A DNA stretch of 64,000 nucleotides from NCBI RefSeq assembly GCF_000306255.2, contig NZ_AKWY02000034.1, positions 310,001-374,000 on the forward strand, in the 5' to 3' direction. Position numbers and translations under genes: made by a program. The stretch is from Leptospira noguchii serovar Panama str. CZ214 (GTDB lineage Bacteria > Spirochaetota > Leptospiria > Leptospirales > Leptospiraceae). The notes below the pieces were generated by a model. It did not search any database. It was not told where the DNA came from and was given only the letters and a program-made list of their open reading frames with translations. This document shows, in pieces, positions 1 to 13,939 of this stretch (position 1 is the first letter of the stretch; the number at the start of each line of letters is the position of its first letter).

Positions 1-396
1 TCGTTTTTTTGGTCAGGGGTGATCTTAACTTTGATCGCATCTGATCGAATTGGAGAAAAAAAAACCGAGTATGAAAATTCGGCGCGTATTGGACAAGTCA
101 GCGACTACGCCTTGATCAGAGAAATGATCGTACATGAAAAACGTTCCGAATATAAAAAATCTATAGACGACTATCAAAATTTGGCGATGGGAACCGTTCT
201 AGTTTATTTGATTCAATTGACTCATTCTTATTTTACAGGTATTGATTGGGAAAAAGAAGAAATTGCGATTACACCACAGGGTTCAATTCTTAGAAAAGGA
301 ATTCAATTGGATCCTATAAGAGAAACCAATTTCTTAAATTCGGAATCTAGGGTTTTCGGTTTGAAAGCAGAAATTCGATACAACTGGTTCTTTTAA
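1..396 (+). CDS. C-terminal part of a membrane-associated protein of unknown function (cut by window start)
   Basis: The frame is open from the first base, so this is the tail of a longer gene. The visible part begins with a short hydrophobic stretch, then a polar charged segment (about residues 20-60 of the fragment), then a second mildly hydrophobic patch around LAMGTVLVYLIQLTHSYF and a C-terminal domain ending in NWFF. A GTG at 19 could in principle start it, but the open upstream frame and lack of a ribosome site argue against this. I do not recognise the family. It sits 10 bp before the next lipoprotein start, so the two are probably co-transcribed. Confidence 0.55.
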   Translation, partial: SFFWSGVILTLIASDRIGEKKTEYENSARIGQVSDYALIREMIVHEKRSEYKKSIDDYQNLAMGTVLVYLIQLTHSYFTGIDWEKEEIAITPQGSILRKGIQLDPIRETNFLNSESRVFGLKAEIRYNWFF

Positions 397-406
397 GGAA
401 TTGATT

Positions 407-1744
407 ATGAAAAAATATTATTTTATTCTAATATTCTTATCATCTTTAAATTGTTATAAGTTTGAAGAAAGTTTTTGGGATCCCCAAGGAACTTTCGGCT
501 TGCTTAGAATTTTAGCTTCTGCTTTCAACGGTTATACAAATTTTATGTTAAATAAATATTCCGCCTTTCGATATGCAGGTACGGATACATATATTTCTTA
601 TATTCGTAGGAATTTCGGTAGTTCGAACGATCCTAGAAATAGAATCGATCTGATCATTGCAAATGCGGATGGGACCGATATGATTCCTACAAATGTCCCG
701 ATGGTAGGAGAACAAGTTACGAGTATGATCGGATTTGGATTCAATCCGATGAACTCTAACAATTACTCGATTCTTTTTGAAGTCAAAACCGTAGATTCTT
801 CAGGTGTTTCTACTTACGAATATTATTATTGGACTGGTTCTGTACTTCCAAGGTCTGGATCTAAAATGACATTTACAAAAGTATCTACTTCGATTTCAGG
901 AGAAAAAATTGTAGGCTTTGGAACGTATAACGTAGGTGCAACGGAGAAGGTGGTATTTTGTGAAGAACCTCCTTCCGGAGGTACAACTACTTGTTATAAC
1001 GTAGATAACGATTTTACCAATCGGGTTACAATTGCGGGTCCGATCAATACAAAATGTAATTACGTAATCAGAAATAATGCCGTAGGTTGGTGTGTGGATT
1101 CTCTGACTAGTCCCAGTTTTTCGTTTTATGCTACTGATGGAACGGCTAACGCATTTGGAGTATTGCCAGTAGGTTTGGTTGCAAATTACAAAACTGCTCC
1201 TTTTGATACGTTTTCTGGAAGCGATCATTTCGATATACAATCCGATTTTACTCAGTCGCATTACATTGAACATACGAACGATCTGGCCCGAATCACTACC
1301 ACCGCGGGGGATTTAACTTCGTTAGGTGGTCCACTTACTTCTCCTGGAAGTTCTAATCAGTCAACTGTTGCGGCTTCGGGTATTTTAGCTACAGATGTAA
1401 TCAATCCGGTCCGTTCTTTTAATGTTGGAGCTTCTACATTTTTATCATTTATTGCAACTCCTAATTCCTTGACGGCTCCGTCCGCTTATTTGTATCGAAG
1501 TATCAATATTGGAAGTTCTTGGGAAAAGATTGATCTAACCGGTTTGGATTTACCTGCTCTGGAATTTACGGAAGACCGGGCACCAAGTTATATGTCTGCG
1601 TTAGGCGTTTTTGGAACAAATTCTGGAACAGAAAAGTTGCATGTGTTTATCAATAAAAAAGGGTCCGGTTTGAGACGTTATGTTTCCACAAATAATGGGG
1701 TTAGTTGGGCTTTGCAGGAAACAATTCGGGTGACTTCCGAATAA
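407..1744 (+). CDS. putative lipoprotein, unknown function
   Basis: About 445 residues. The ATG at 407 is preceded by AAGGAA and gives a short signal peptide (MKKYYFILIF) with a spirochaete-type lipobox LSSLNC, so Cys16 is the likely lipidated residue; a TTG six bases upstream is less likely. The rest is Ser/Thr/Gly-rich and looks like an all-beta repeat protein. Motifs such as YRSINIGSSWEKI and YVSTNNGVSWAL resemble the sialidase/BNR-type Asp-box (S-x-N-x-G-x-x-W), suggesting a beta-propeller-like fold. That is inference; no enzymatic residues were identified. Probably surface or periplasmic. Confidence 0.8.
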   Translation: MKKYYFILIFLSSLNCYKFEESFWDPQGTFGLLRILASAFNGYTNFMLNKYSAFRYAGTDTYISYIRRNFGSSNDPRNRIDLIIANADGTDMIPTNVPMVGEQVTSMIGFGFNPMNSNNYSILFEVKTVDSSGVSTYEYYYWTGSVLPRSGSKMTFTKVSTSISGEKIVGFGTYNVGATEKVVFCEEPPSGGTTTCYNVDNDFTNRVTIAGPINTKCNYVIRNNAVGWCVDSLTSPSFSFYATDGTANAFGVLPVGLVANYKTAPFDTFSGSDHFDIQSDFTQSHYIEHTNDLARITTTAGDLTSLGGPLTSPGSSNQSTVAASGILATDVINPVRSFNVGASTFLSFIATPNSLTAPSAYLYRSINIGSSWEKIDLTGLDLPALEFTEDRAPSYMSALGVFGTNSGTEKLHVFINKKGSGLRRYVSTNNGVSWALQETIRVTSE

Positions 1745-1829
1745 AAAAAATCTATTTATTTAGAAAAAAAGCTTGTACTTTCGTTCGGATATTTGGAACA
1801 TTCATTCAACAATTTTTAAGGGTGTTTTC

Positions 1830-2045
1830 ATGCAAGAACAAGCTGCAAGGTTTAAGAGTCAGTTGGAGAGATATATTAATTACCGTGGTATCGATATTGT
1901 ATTACATCTCAAAGACGGTTCTCGTGTGGAATTGGATCGGAATCGTAAAATGGTAGGAGAACAAATCGTTTATTTTCCTTCTAAAAATCTGACCAGTGCG
2001 GTTGAACTTGCAAATATCAGTCGTGCGGAATTTTTTGTAGCTTAA
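1830..2045 (+). CDS. small conserved hypothetical protein (71 aa)
   Basis: The ATG at 1830 has an AAGGG ribosome site at 1818-1822; the same frame is open further upstream, but without a better start. The product, beginning MQEQAARFKSQLERY, is soluble with mixed charge and no signal peptide. The segment IDIVLHLKDGSRVELDRNRKMVGEQIVYF looks like a small beta-barrel or Sm-like strand pattern (loop with a DGS turn), which is only a suggestion. It is followed by a stem-loop that may end transcription. Function unknown. Confidence 0.65.
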   Translation: MQEQAARFKSQLERYINYRGIDIVLHLKDGSRVELDRNRKMVGEQIVYFPSKNLTSAVELANISRAEFFVA

Positions 2046-2057
2046 TCAAGATTTTTT

Positions 2058-2106
2058 AAAAAATTCTAAACTATTTTTGAATTATTGATAAATAATTTAG
2101 AATTTT

Positions 2107-2108
<2 letters not shown>
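2058..2108. terminator. possible bidirectional terminator between convergent genes
   Basis: The arms AAAAAATTCTAAA (2058-2070) and TTTAGAATTTTTT (2096-2108) are perfectly complementary and AT-rich, with T runs on both strands. The element lies between the convergent genes ending at 2045 and 2107. The stem is weak in GC, so confidence is moderate. Confidence 0.5.
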
Positions 2109-2553
<445 letters not shown>

Positions 2554-2685
2554 ACAGAATTAGATTTTTTATGAGAATTTCTTTGTCAATTCATACAGAG
2601 TTTGAATGGTTACGCAAAAGTAAAAAGATAAAAAACATGATTTGTGAAAATACGTTATGATTAAAAATTTAAAAAAACGATTGAA

Positions 2686-3807
2686 CTATTCATTTATAGG
2701 AAATGGTTCTATTAATCTATTAATTGTAATTGCAAGTAACGCGGATGTTTCTAAAACTTTTTTTCCGTATTTTTTTTCTAAGGTTCTACCAAAGTCTAAA
2801 ATCAGATCTCTGGAATTTTGAAAATTTTTACCTGCTAAGACGTTTTGAAATTGTTTTGTGAATTCAGATGCGGAAACCCCGATCGCAGAATAGATTCGGT
2901 CCGAAATTAAAACCCAGTATTCGTCCGTTTTTAAAACTGTTTTATGGATTTCCAAGTCGGCTGTTTTGTAATCGAAATAACGCGTTTCATTTTTTTCCAA
3001 AGGAATGAATTCATTATTTTTGTAAATGAATGCGGGGAGTTCTTGAAAGTGAATATATCCCAGTTCTCCGGTTTTAGTTTTAAGATAAAAAAGTGAAAGA
3101 TTTAAAAATGGAATGGGCATTTTGGAAAGAATTTTACCGATCTTAAAAACTAATTCTTCTCCCGGAATTTCATTCGTTTCGTTGGCTAAGGAAAAAATTC
3201 CTTCTAACCTTGCTTTAAATGCAGATTCTAAAATTCCAGGACTCGAAAATCCTGCCAAAATACCAACACAACCGTCTGCACTTGGAACTACGCTCGTATA
3301 ATCACAGTTAGAGTTTCCGCTCATTCTGGGAAAAAGTGAAACGTCCAAATTTAAAATTTTAGGTAATTGGATTCTGTAAAAGGCTCTTTGAATTGAATCC
3401 GCGATTTCTTTAGTTACTTCGCCTAACGTTTCACTGGAAGGATTTTCCTTCGATTCTTTTTGTTGAAAAAATTTCAAACGAAAAGCACGAACTAATTCTC
3501 CGATTTCATCGTTCCTTTCTTCTGCAGGAGTTTCTTCGTAGACTTCGTTTCCCCAGTCTTGAGCAAGAGTTACCAAAGAACGCATCGAAGAATAAATTAA
3601 TTTTATAAAATAGAATACTAAGGAAGCGATAAGAGTTGAAAATGAAATTGAAAGTGCAAGACGAAGGGAAAGTGAAATAACCTTTTGTTGTCCTAAAGGA
3701 GACTTAAGAATGATATCGTCTGTAATCGTATAAATCAGAAAGAATAAAAAACTCAGAACGAAAACCGCGATCGATAATTTTAGTTTAGAAGGAATTTTTG
3801 TTACCAA
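2686..3807 (-). CDS. membrane protein with degenerate SpoIIE/PP2C-like domain
   Basis: Two transmembrane segments (about residues 12-28 and 45-70) are followed by a HAMP-like linker (around [16 protein letters not shown]) and a C-terminal domain laid out like SpoIIE/RsbU PP2C phosphatases: [20 protein letters not shown], then a [17 protein letters not shown] strand pair, then [14 protein letters not shown]. The metal-binding acidic residues expected after the GIL strand (usually IGDVSGKG) and in the final DDIT motif are missing ([15 protein letters not shown]), so it is probably a pseudo-phosphatase. The start is a TTG one base after the tatC stop, with GAGAG upstream, so it appears translationally coupled to tatC. 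Confidence 0.75.
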   Translation of the reverse strand: MVTKIPSKLKLSIAVFVLSFLFFLIYTITDDIILKSPLGQQKVISLSLRLALSISFSTLIASLVFYFIKLIYSSMRSLVTLAQDWGNEVYEETPAEERNDEIGELVRAFRLKFFQQKESKENPSSETLGEVTKEIADSIQRAFYRIQLPKILNLDVSLFPRMSGNSNCDYTSVVPSADGCVGILAGFSSPGILESAFKARLEGIFSLANETNEIPGEELVFKIGKILSKMPIPFLNLSLFYLKTKTGELGYIHFQELPAFIYKNNEFIPLEKNETRYFDYKTADLEIHKTVLKTDEYWVLISDRIYSAIGVSASEFTKQFQNVLAGKNFQNSRDLILDFGRTLEKKYGKKVLETSALLAITINRLIEPFPINE

Positions 3808-3808
3808 G

Positions 3809-4609
3809 CTATTCTCTCTCTATTATTTTCATGAGAACGATAGACACTATAAACAAAACCGTCAAAGGGACAAATAAGAATAACATCGAAATCAAGTCTG
3901 GTCCCGGAGAAAGAACGGCGGCGGTAATTGCAAGAATTATAATCGCTTCTCTCCATTTTGAAAGAAGGAAGGACGAACGAATGATTCCTAAACTGCCAAG
4001 AAGAATGAGTACAATCGGAAGCTGAAAAGATAAACCGAAAATCAGATGGATGTTGAAAAAAATTTCGTAATATTCATCGATTGGAAGTCTGGCTTCTATA
4101 TCGAGAGGTCGGAAGTCGATTAGAAAAATTCTTAAAAGATTTTCGAAAGCTTCTTTCCAACAGAGCCAAACCCCGAACCAAAACAGAAGTGTGCTAAAAA
4201 GGATTAGGAATTTACCATACCGATTTGCTTTGGAATCGAGCGCGGGAGAAATAAAACCCCAAAGAAAAAAAAGAACAAACGGAAGACCCAATAAAATAGA
4301 GATCATAAATGAACTCTTCAAGTAGATCATAAATGGGGCCATCAGATTGATCTGATAGAATGTAGCTTGCGGACCTAAGACATTTTTATAGGGTTGTGCG
4401 AGAATTTTGTGAATCTCTTCTCCAAAACATAAAGAAATTCCCATGATGATCGCTACTACAACTAAAGACTTGATAAGAACCATCCGGAGTTCTTCCAAAT
4501 GATCTCCCAAGGTCATATATTTTTCCCTGTCTCTTGGTACGGATTCTTCCAGAGAGGGAAGGTTTTTTGATTTTTTCTTTTTAGCCATTCCGTGAATGGG
4601 TTTCGTCAA
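3809..4609 (-). CDS. tatC: Sec-independent protein translocase TatC
   Basis: TatC is the multi-spanning core of the twin-arginine translocase, which exports folded proteins across the inner membrane. The sequence has the family motif [14 protein letters not shown] near the N-terminus and six hydrophobic segments over 266 residues. It follows tatA; a TTG at 4609 overlaps the tatA stop (TTGA), while an ATG at 4588 removes seven residues; either may be the start. The N-terminal lysine-rich extension before DHLEELR is longer than in E. coli. The third gene of the operon is the degenerate phosphatase-like protein. Confidence 0.95.
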   Translation of the reverse strand: MTKPIHGMAKKKKSKNLPSLEESVPRDREKYMTLGDHLEELRMVLIKSLVVVAIIMGISLCFGEEIHKILAQPYKNVLGPQATFYQINLMAPFMIYLKSSFMISILLGLPFVLFFLWGFISPALDSKANRYGKFLILFSTLLFWFGVWLCWKEAFENLLRIFLIDFRPLDIEARLPIDEYYEIFFNIHLIFGLSFQLPIVLILLGSLGIIRSSFLLSKWREAIIILAITAAVLSPGPDLISMLFLFVPLTVLFIVSIVLMKIIERE

Positions 4610-4863
4610 GAGGATTTCGACTTTTTAGATTTAGGAACTTTTGTTTCTTCTTTCTGAACCGACCTCTCTTGTTCTTGGCTGATTTGTTGGGAAGAATCAT
4701 CTGATTCACCTGTTAGGGATTTACGAAACGATCTGATTCCATCTCCTAAATCTTTTGCCAAAGAAGGCAGTCTCTTTCCTCCGAAAAGTAAAAGAGCGAT
4801 GAATAAAATGAGTAGAATTTCAGTCCATCCAAGTGATCCGAAGACTGCTAAGTGTGCAAACAT
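4606..4863 (-). CDS. tatA: Sec-independent protein translocase TatA/E
   Basis: About 85 residues. An N-terminal membrane helix ([23 protein letters not shown]) is followed by the amphipathic helix [17 protein letters not shown] and a charged, disordered tail, the classic TatA layout including the FG hinge before KRLP. The ATG at 4863 is chosen because TTGAGG lies just upstream; a frame-internal earlier start at 4881 would add six residues before the membrane helix. The stop overlaps the tatC start region. No separate TatB is present here, so a minimal TatAC system is likely. Confidence 0.93.
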   Translation of the reverse strand: MFAHLAVFGSLGWTEILLILFIALLLFGGKRLPSLAKDLGDGIRSFRKSLTGESDDSSQQISQEQERSVQKEETKVPKSKKSKSS

Positions 4864-5468
4864 ATTCAAATACCTCAACAATTGTTAGGTGCAAAAACTG
4901 GAGTCATTTATAGAAAACGAACAATGGTTCTATAAAATGAATTTAAATCGGCCAGACTCCAATCAATCGACTTAAAATGGTGCGTCTCTTTGTTAGACTT
5001 TTACTTCGCTTTTATCTGTCAAATAGTAAGTAGTTAAATCGAGTTCAAAGTTTTAGGTTCTGTCTTTAATATAAACTATAACTTGTAGAGTTTTACTTGT
5101 GTGAATTCCCACATTTTTGGATTTCCGGGAAATAATTGTTAAACTTCTTATTTTGAAATTTTTCTCTAAAAGATGTCTTTAAGTTTTAGTGTGGGAACTC
5201 GCACTAATTTTTCGTGGGCCGTGATCCTAAGTAATGAATAGAATGTTTGGATTTTGTGTCTGAACTGAACGGGTTGATTTTTAAAATTTATAATCCAATA
5301 GTGAAATTGAAATCTTAGGTTTTAAGTCGTAAAACGTGTTTAAAAACATTCGGATTTGATTGTTTGGGAGAAAGAAATTTTTTCAAAAATGAGATAATTT
5401 GGATCGGTTCTTGTCCTTTTTCATTTTGAAAAAAACCGATATTTTAAGTATATACCAGTTGGGAAAAG
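4864..5468. promoter_or_regulatory. 605-bp divergent intergenic region with two copies of the 16-bp near-palindrome
   Basis: This AT-rich region separates tatA (minus) from the gene at 5469 (plus) and must hold both promoters. No convincing gene is present. It contains TGTGTGAATTCCCACA at 5098-5113 and, in the opposite orientation, TGTGGGAACTCGCACT at 5190-5205, both members of the dispersed intergenic motif seen throughout the window. Confidence 0.5.
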
Positions 5469-6278
<810 letters not shown>

Positions 6279-6319
6279 ACCCTGTGAGTCTGGTCTGTAT
6301 TGTAGGAAAAAAGGAGAAG

Positions 6320-6643
<324 letters not shown>

Positions 6644-6660
6644 TTTTTTTACTTCTTTAT

Positions 6661-8824
<2,164 letters not shown>

Positions 8825-8841
8825 ACGTTTGGGAGAAATGA

Positions 8842-9972
<1,131 letters not shown>

Positions 9973-9990
9973 AATAAATTTCTAAGGGTT

Positions 9991-10008
9991 CCCGTCAAAT
10001 GAAACGGG
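9991..10008 (+). promoter_or_regulatory. small hairpin overlapping the ribosome site of the outer-membrane protein gene
   Basis: CCCGT (9991-9995) pairs with ACGGG (10004-10008), and the ACGGGG arm is the only purine-rich sequence in front of the ATGATG at 10012-10017. If it forms in mRNA it would mask the ribosome site. The stem is only 5 bp, so this is weak evidence. Confidence 0.3.
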
Positions 10009-10011
10009 GTA

Positions 10012-11190
10012 ATGATGAATACCTGCCGCAGTTTAGTGATAGGAAAGTTTTTTCCTATTTTAGTTTTTTCTTTCATTGGATTTTTGACCCCGGCCAATTC
10101 GCTGATTGCACAAATCGAATGTAGCGGTGCAGCTTGTGCGATCATTCCGAGTAATATTTCTTCTCAGTTTAACGGACTGGAATACGAGATTCGTACAAAG
10201 TATTTAAACGAAGTAGTCGACTCTATGGAAGATGCAGCCTTGTTGACAACGATCAATTCTTCCATGATGGGTAACGGATCGATCAACCGATTTCAAGTTG
10301 GAGCAGGACTTTCCGCGGCGGGAGTTAAAAATGACGACATACAGATTCAATATGGTGGAATTACTCTTCCGAATCTACCGAATGGAGGCGCTTCTCTTGC
10401 TCCTACGTTGATGGCTGGAGTCAATTTAGGTTGGTTGACTGGAAGCGGCCCCGCCGATCAGAAAGATAAGGATGAAAAAGGTGACGAAGGAAGATCTTTT
10501 CTTCATAGAATCAATATCTTTGCTCATGGTTTTCAAGGAAAGTTGGATCAAGGAGATTTGAAAGAGCTCAATGATCAATCGGATCAATATAAATTTTCGG
10601 GCAATTATAATTCTTTTGGGGCAACTGTTCGTTTTCAATTGATTCGAGAACGTTATACTCGTTTGGATTTTTTTGGTTTTACCGGTCTTAGTTTGGGGCT
10701 CGGATTTCATCGTAAGACTGAAGAAATGAATTTGGGTTATTCTCCTTCACAGATACCTAAAATTTCGTTTGGTCCCGCCACAGGACGTTGGGATGCAGAC
10801 TTTGCTTTGGATTATAGATCTAGATCTCAGTCTTTGCCGATTGATATTCGAACTGGAGTTCGTTTGTTTTATTTTCTTACGATTTTTGTAGGAGCGGGGA
10901 TGAGTCAAAATTCCGGAAATTCTAATATTCATTTAGGTGTGACTGGTCCGATGGTACTTACTTTAGATGCCGCCGCCGCTGGCTTGCCCATAGATTTTTT
11001 AAAAGGACAGACTGCCAGTTCGGCTGGAAATCTTGCCATTCGAAGTCATGGGGACGCAAAAGCTAAGGACAGCGTAAATTATCTTTTAGGGGGAGTAGAA
11101 ATCAATCTACTCACCTTTAAAATTTTAGTGGAAGGATTAGTTTCTGATAAAATTTATTCTGCGAACGTAGGTGTTAAGTTTGCTCTTTGA
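10012..11190 (+). CDS. predicted outer-membrane protein (Leptospira-type beta-barrel)
   Basis: 392 residues. The N-terminus carries a signal peptide (hydrophobic FFPILVFSFIGFLTPANS, probable cleavage near SLIAQ). The mature part alternates amphipathic strands (YTRLDFFGFTGLSLGLGFH, IDIRTGVRLFYFLTIFVGAGMS, VNYLLGGVEINLLTFKILVEG) and ends NVGVKFAL with a terminal Phe-x-x pattern, all typical of a beta-barrel. A charged lysine/aspartate insert (about 150-165) is a likely loop. Two ATG codons in tandem (10012 and 10015) can start it. The function (porin, adhesin or other) cannot be told from sequence. Confidence 0.78.
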   Translation: MMNTCRSLVIGKFFPILVFSFIGFLTPANSLIAQIECSGAACAIIPSNISSQFNGLEYEIRTKYLNEVVDSMEDAALLTTINSSMMGNGSINRFQVGAGLSAAGVKNDDIQIQYGGITLPNLPNGGASLAPTLMAGVNLGWLTGSGPADQKDKDEKGDEGRSFLHRINIFAHGFQGKLDQGDLKELNDQSDQYKFSGNYNSFGATVRFQLIRERYTRLDFFGFTGLSLGLGFHRKTEEMNLGYSPSQIPKISFGPATGRWDADFALDYRSRSQSLPIDIRTGVRLFYFLTIFVGAGMSQNSGNSNIHLGVTGPMVLTLDAAAAGLPIDFLKGQTASSAGNLAIRSHGDAKAKDSVNYLLGGVEINLLTFKILVEGLVSDKIYSANVGVKFAL

Positions 11191-11191
11191 T

Positions 11192-11207
11192 AAAACGGTA
11201 CGTTTTT
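11192..11207 (+). terminator. weak terminator-like hairpin
   Basis: AAAACG-GTA-CGTTTTTT directly after the stop of the outer-membrane protein gene forms a 6-bp hairpin running into a T tract. The stem is mostly A-T, so this is a weak candidate. Confidence 0.3.
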
Positions 11208-11295
11208 TGCAATCTTAATAAATAGATCTTCGTAAACATTTGCTTTTTATGAAGATTGCTTTAGAAATAAACAGAATGTATTTGAGGGAACCGTA

Positions 11296-11907
11296 ATGAT
11301 CCAAACATCCACAGAATCTTCCGTTCATATTTCTTGTATTCCAAGAGACGGCTCCTATGCGTTGAAAGTGAATATCTCCAATAACGAAATAGGAATCATC
11401 TATAGAGTTACCGCAGCTCTTTTTGTGAGAGGTTGGACAATTGAAGAAGCAGTAGCAGAAACTTCTCAAGATGGTTATATTAGCGATATTTTCATCGTTA
11501 AAAGTGTAGAAAATCTTCCGATGACAGAGGAAGCCCTTCATCTTATTCAGAAAGATTTGAAAGAAATGTTTTTCCAAGGTGTTTCCGTTTTAAATTACTT
11601 AGAAAGATTTCCGGAGAAAGCCGAATATCTGAAAAATAAAGAAAGAAATCCTATCGAATTGTTCTTATTCAATTCACAGGGAAGCGATTGTACCGTCATG
11701 GATTTGAGAATGAAAGATAGACCTGGTATTATTTTTGAAGTGTCTCAACTTTTGTTTTTATATGGTATCGATATTCTTTCGTTTAAGGCGGTGACTGATT
11801 CTAATTCAGTTCGAGATATGTTTTTGCTTCGATTAGAAAACGGAAATAAGTTAGACGAATCTCTTCATTTTGAAAAATTAGCAACTGTTTTAAGAACTAT
11901 TCTGTAA
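11296..11907 (+). CDS. protein with two ACT domains (GlnD C-terminus-like)
   Basis: 203 residues. Two regulatory ACT modules are visible: about 22-90 (ALKVNISNNEIGIIYRVTAALFVRGWTIEEAVAET, then ISDIFIVKS) and about 132-200 (CTVMDLRMKDRPGIIFEVSQLLFLYGIDILSFKAVTD, then RDMFLLRL). The DRPGIIFEVS motif is the ligand-binding loop typical of ACT domains in GlnD and related amino-acid sensors. There is no nucleotidyltransferase or HD domain, so this is a stand-alone sensor, probably cytosolic. A GAGGGA ribosome site precedes the ATG. Ligand unknown. Confidence 0.82.
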   Translation: MIQTSTESSVHISCIPRDGSYALKVNISNNEIGIIYRVTAALFVRGWTIEEAVAETSQDGYISDIFIVKSVENLPMTEEALHLIQKDLKEMFFQGVSVLNYLERFPEKAEYLKNKERNPIELFLFNSQGSDCTVMDLRMKDRPGIIFEVSQLLFLYGIDILSFKAVTDSNSVRDMFLLRLENGNKLDESLHFEKLATVLRTIL

Positions 11908-11937
11908 GTATAAGGGCCATTCTTAAAACTCTTCTAT

Positions 11938-12470
11938 TGAACGTAAGTTTGTGGAGAAAATGAGAATTGGTTTTCCAAAAATGTGAGTTTCTAAAATTTT
12001 AGAATTAGTTTGTAAAATTGCGATTTGCAGTAGTTCCTACAAATTTAGTCACATTACAAATTTTTAAACATTTATTTTTTGTATGAGTTCCTACAAATTT
12101 TAGAATTAGTTCGTAAAATTGCGATTTGCAGTAGTTCCTACAAATTTAGTCACATTACAAATTTTTAAACATTTATTTTTTGTATGAGTTCCTACAAATT
12201 TTAGAATTAGTTCGTAAAATTGCGATTTGCAGTAGTTCCTACAAATTTAGTCACATTACAAATTTTTAAACATTTATTTTTTGTATGAGTTTCTAAAATT
12301 TTAGAATTAGTTCGTAAAATTGCGATTTGCAGTAGTTCCTACAAATTTAGTCACATTACAAATTTTTAAACATTTACTTTTTGTATGAGTTCCTACAAAT
12401 TTAGGAATTGATCCATAAAGTCCAGATTTCAACTTTTTTCAGAAAAATAAATTCCTTATACCCGCTCACG
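11938..12470. repeat. MITE-like dispersed element, copy 1, expanded by an internal 101-bp tandem repeat
   Basis: The ends resemble two other copies in the window (22962-23137 and 46596-46805): a left end with GTAAG and GAGAAAATGAGAA, and a right end with TTTTTTCAGAAAAATAAAT and GCTCACGTTA. The interior (about 11979-12410) holds four nearly identical units of 101, 101, 100 and about 101 bp; AGAATTAGT recurs at 12001, 12102, 12203 and 12303. Each unit carries two direct copies of the GAGTTCCTAC-type motif. No ORF of note is present between 11908 and 12570. Confidence 0.8.
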
Positions 12471-12532
12471 TTAAAAAATAAAATAGAATCGTATCATCAG
12501 TTATCTGTATAAGAATTTTTCAACAATTCCAA

Positions 12533-12548
12533 TGTAGGAGCTCATACA
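12533..12548. repeat. copy of dispersed 16-bp near-palindrome
   Basis: TGTAGGAGCTCATACA lies 23 bp from the 3' end of the MFS gene and matches the intergenic motif family. A short AATTTTTCAACAATTC stretch just upstream (about 12514-12530) matches an end of the second dispersed element family. Confidence 0.6.
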
Positions 12549-12570
12549 AAAAGTAAGAGATCAGTAGTTT

Positions 12571-13863
12571 TTAGATTCTATTCGTTTTTGGTTGTTTTAA
12601 TTTCCATATAAAAAGAAGAAATAGAAAGCTAACAAGTCCGGAAGTCAAAAACGAGACTGCGGGACCTTTGCTAAAGTAAATTAAACAAAATACAAAGGGG
12701 GCCATTCCTCTTCCCAAAGAAGCGAAACTTCTAAACATTCCCAGGTTGGTTCCTTGTTCTTCTTTTCCGGATACAAGAGAGACTAACGTAGATAAGGAGG
12801 GATGAAGCAACGCACTTCCAGAAGCTAAAAACGTAAGTGAAATAAAAAGTTGATAAGAATTAGAAACGAAGTATAAAATAAAAAAACCTACTAATAAAAA
12901 GAAAGTTCCGAAACGAATTAGTTTTGTTTCGTCAACTTTTCCGGATAATCTTCTAAAAACTCCTCCTTGAATCAGTACGATAATCATTCCTATATAAACA
13001 AAAGTAAAACCGATTTCTGTAGGTTCGTAGTTCAAAAATTGACTGAGATAAAAATTGATCGAAAATTCAAAACCAGAAAATGCGAATACAAAAACGAAAT
13101 AAAAAATAGAATATAAAACGACTTCTTTATTTTTCGAAGTGAAAACTCCTAAAATCGGATGAATTTTTTTTCTTTCTAACAAATCTTTTTGATCGAATGT
13201 TTCCCGAAACCAAAAAAGAATCATGAGCAAATTGATTAACGCGATGATTGTAGCGGCAAGAGCCGAAGCAGGAAATACGGTAAACGTTAAATCTGGAAAC
13301 ATAAGTTTCAAAAAATCTAAATTAATTTTAGCGAATAATCCTCCGATTGGAGGACCTGCGATAAAACCTAAACCCACACCGGCGCCTATCATTCCCATTC
13401 CTTTGGCTCGATCTTTTTCGTTCGTAATGTCCGCCATCGCTGCAGAAGCTACAGATATGTTTCCTCCCATCGCTCCTGTAATCACTCTGGATAAAACGAA
13501 AAACGAAAAACTTCCCGAAAACAACCAAATTGTATAACCCAAAAAACTTCCAAAGCTAGTAAGAACTAACACAGATTTACGGCCTAAATGGTCTGAGACT
13601 TTTCCCCAGATTGGTGCAAATATAAATTGTAAAATGGAATAGAGACTTGCTACGATCCCACCAAAAAGAGCGACAAATAAAGAGCGATCTCCGGAAGAAA
13701 CTTCCAACAAAATTCGAGTCAGATCCGCAAACCGATCTAAAACAGGATCTCCAGATTGAGTAAGAAATATCTTTAGAGTTTCTGGAAAGATGGGAAAGAT
13801 TACAGAAAATCCCATCATGTCTATGAATACTGTAAAAAAAAGTACAAAAGAAGTTTTATTCAT
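12571..13863 (-). CDS. major facilitator superfamily exporter (TetA-like)
   Basis: 430 residues with about twelve hydrophobic segments. MFS motif A is visible between the second and third helices (GKVSDHLGRKSVLVLTSFGSFLGY), and a TetA-type N-terminus (FFTVFIDMMGFSVIFPIFPETL) and the helix 5 stretch IGAGVGLGFIAGPPIGGLFA (motif C-like) mark it as a drug/H+ antiporter relative. It sits in the inner membrane; the substrate cannot be assigned. The gene is monocistronic, flanked by repeats at its 3' side and by the phasin-like gene upstream. Confidence 0.88.
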   Translation of the reverse strand: MNKTSFVLFFTVFIDMMGFSVIFPIFPETLKIFLTQSGDPVLDRFADLTRILLEVSSGDRSLFVALFGGIVASLYSILQFIFAPIWGKVSDHLGRKSVLVLTSFGSFLGYTIWLFSGSFSFFVLSRVITGAMGGNISVASAAMADITNEKDRAKGMGMIGAGVGLGFIAGPPIGGLFAKINLDFLKLMFPDLTFTVFPASALAATIIALINLLMILFWFRETFDQKDLLERKKIHPILGVFTSKNKEVVLYSIFYFVFVFAFSGFEFSINFYLSQFLNYEPTEIGFTFVYIGMIIVLIQGGVFRRLSGKVDETKLIRFGTFFLLVGFFILYFVSNSYQLFISLTFLASGSALLHPSLSTLVSLVSGKEEQGTNLGMFRSFASLGRGMAPFVFCLIYFSKGPAVSFLTSGLVSFLFLLFIWKLKQPKTNRI

Positions 13864-13939
13864 ACGAGGTAGGCAGGGCTTGAAGACAATAGTCTTTCAA
13901 GCTGTTTACCTTGTCTTAACATTTTCAGAAAAAGTAGGA

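Noticed and set aside
896..1273. Antisense ORF within the first lipoprotein gene
   Set aside because: No start signal and unusual composition; it is explained as a shadow of the lipoprotein gene on the plus strand.
11979..12410. CRISPR array or coding repeat protein
   Set aside because: The units are tandem 101-bp copies without spacers, full of stops in every frame.
13223..13537. Plus-strand ORF (MSKLINAMIVAARAEAG...) inside the MFS gene
   Set aside because: It is an antisense reading of transmembrane helices of the exporter; no ribosome site and no independent features.
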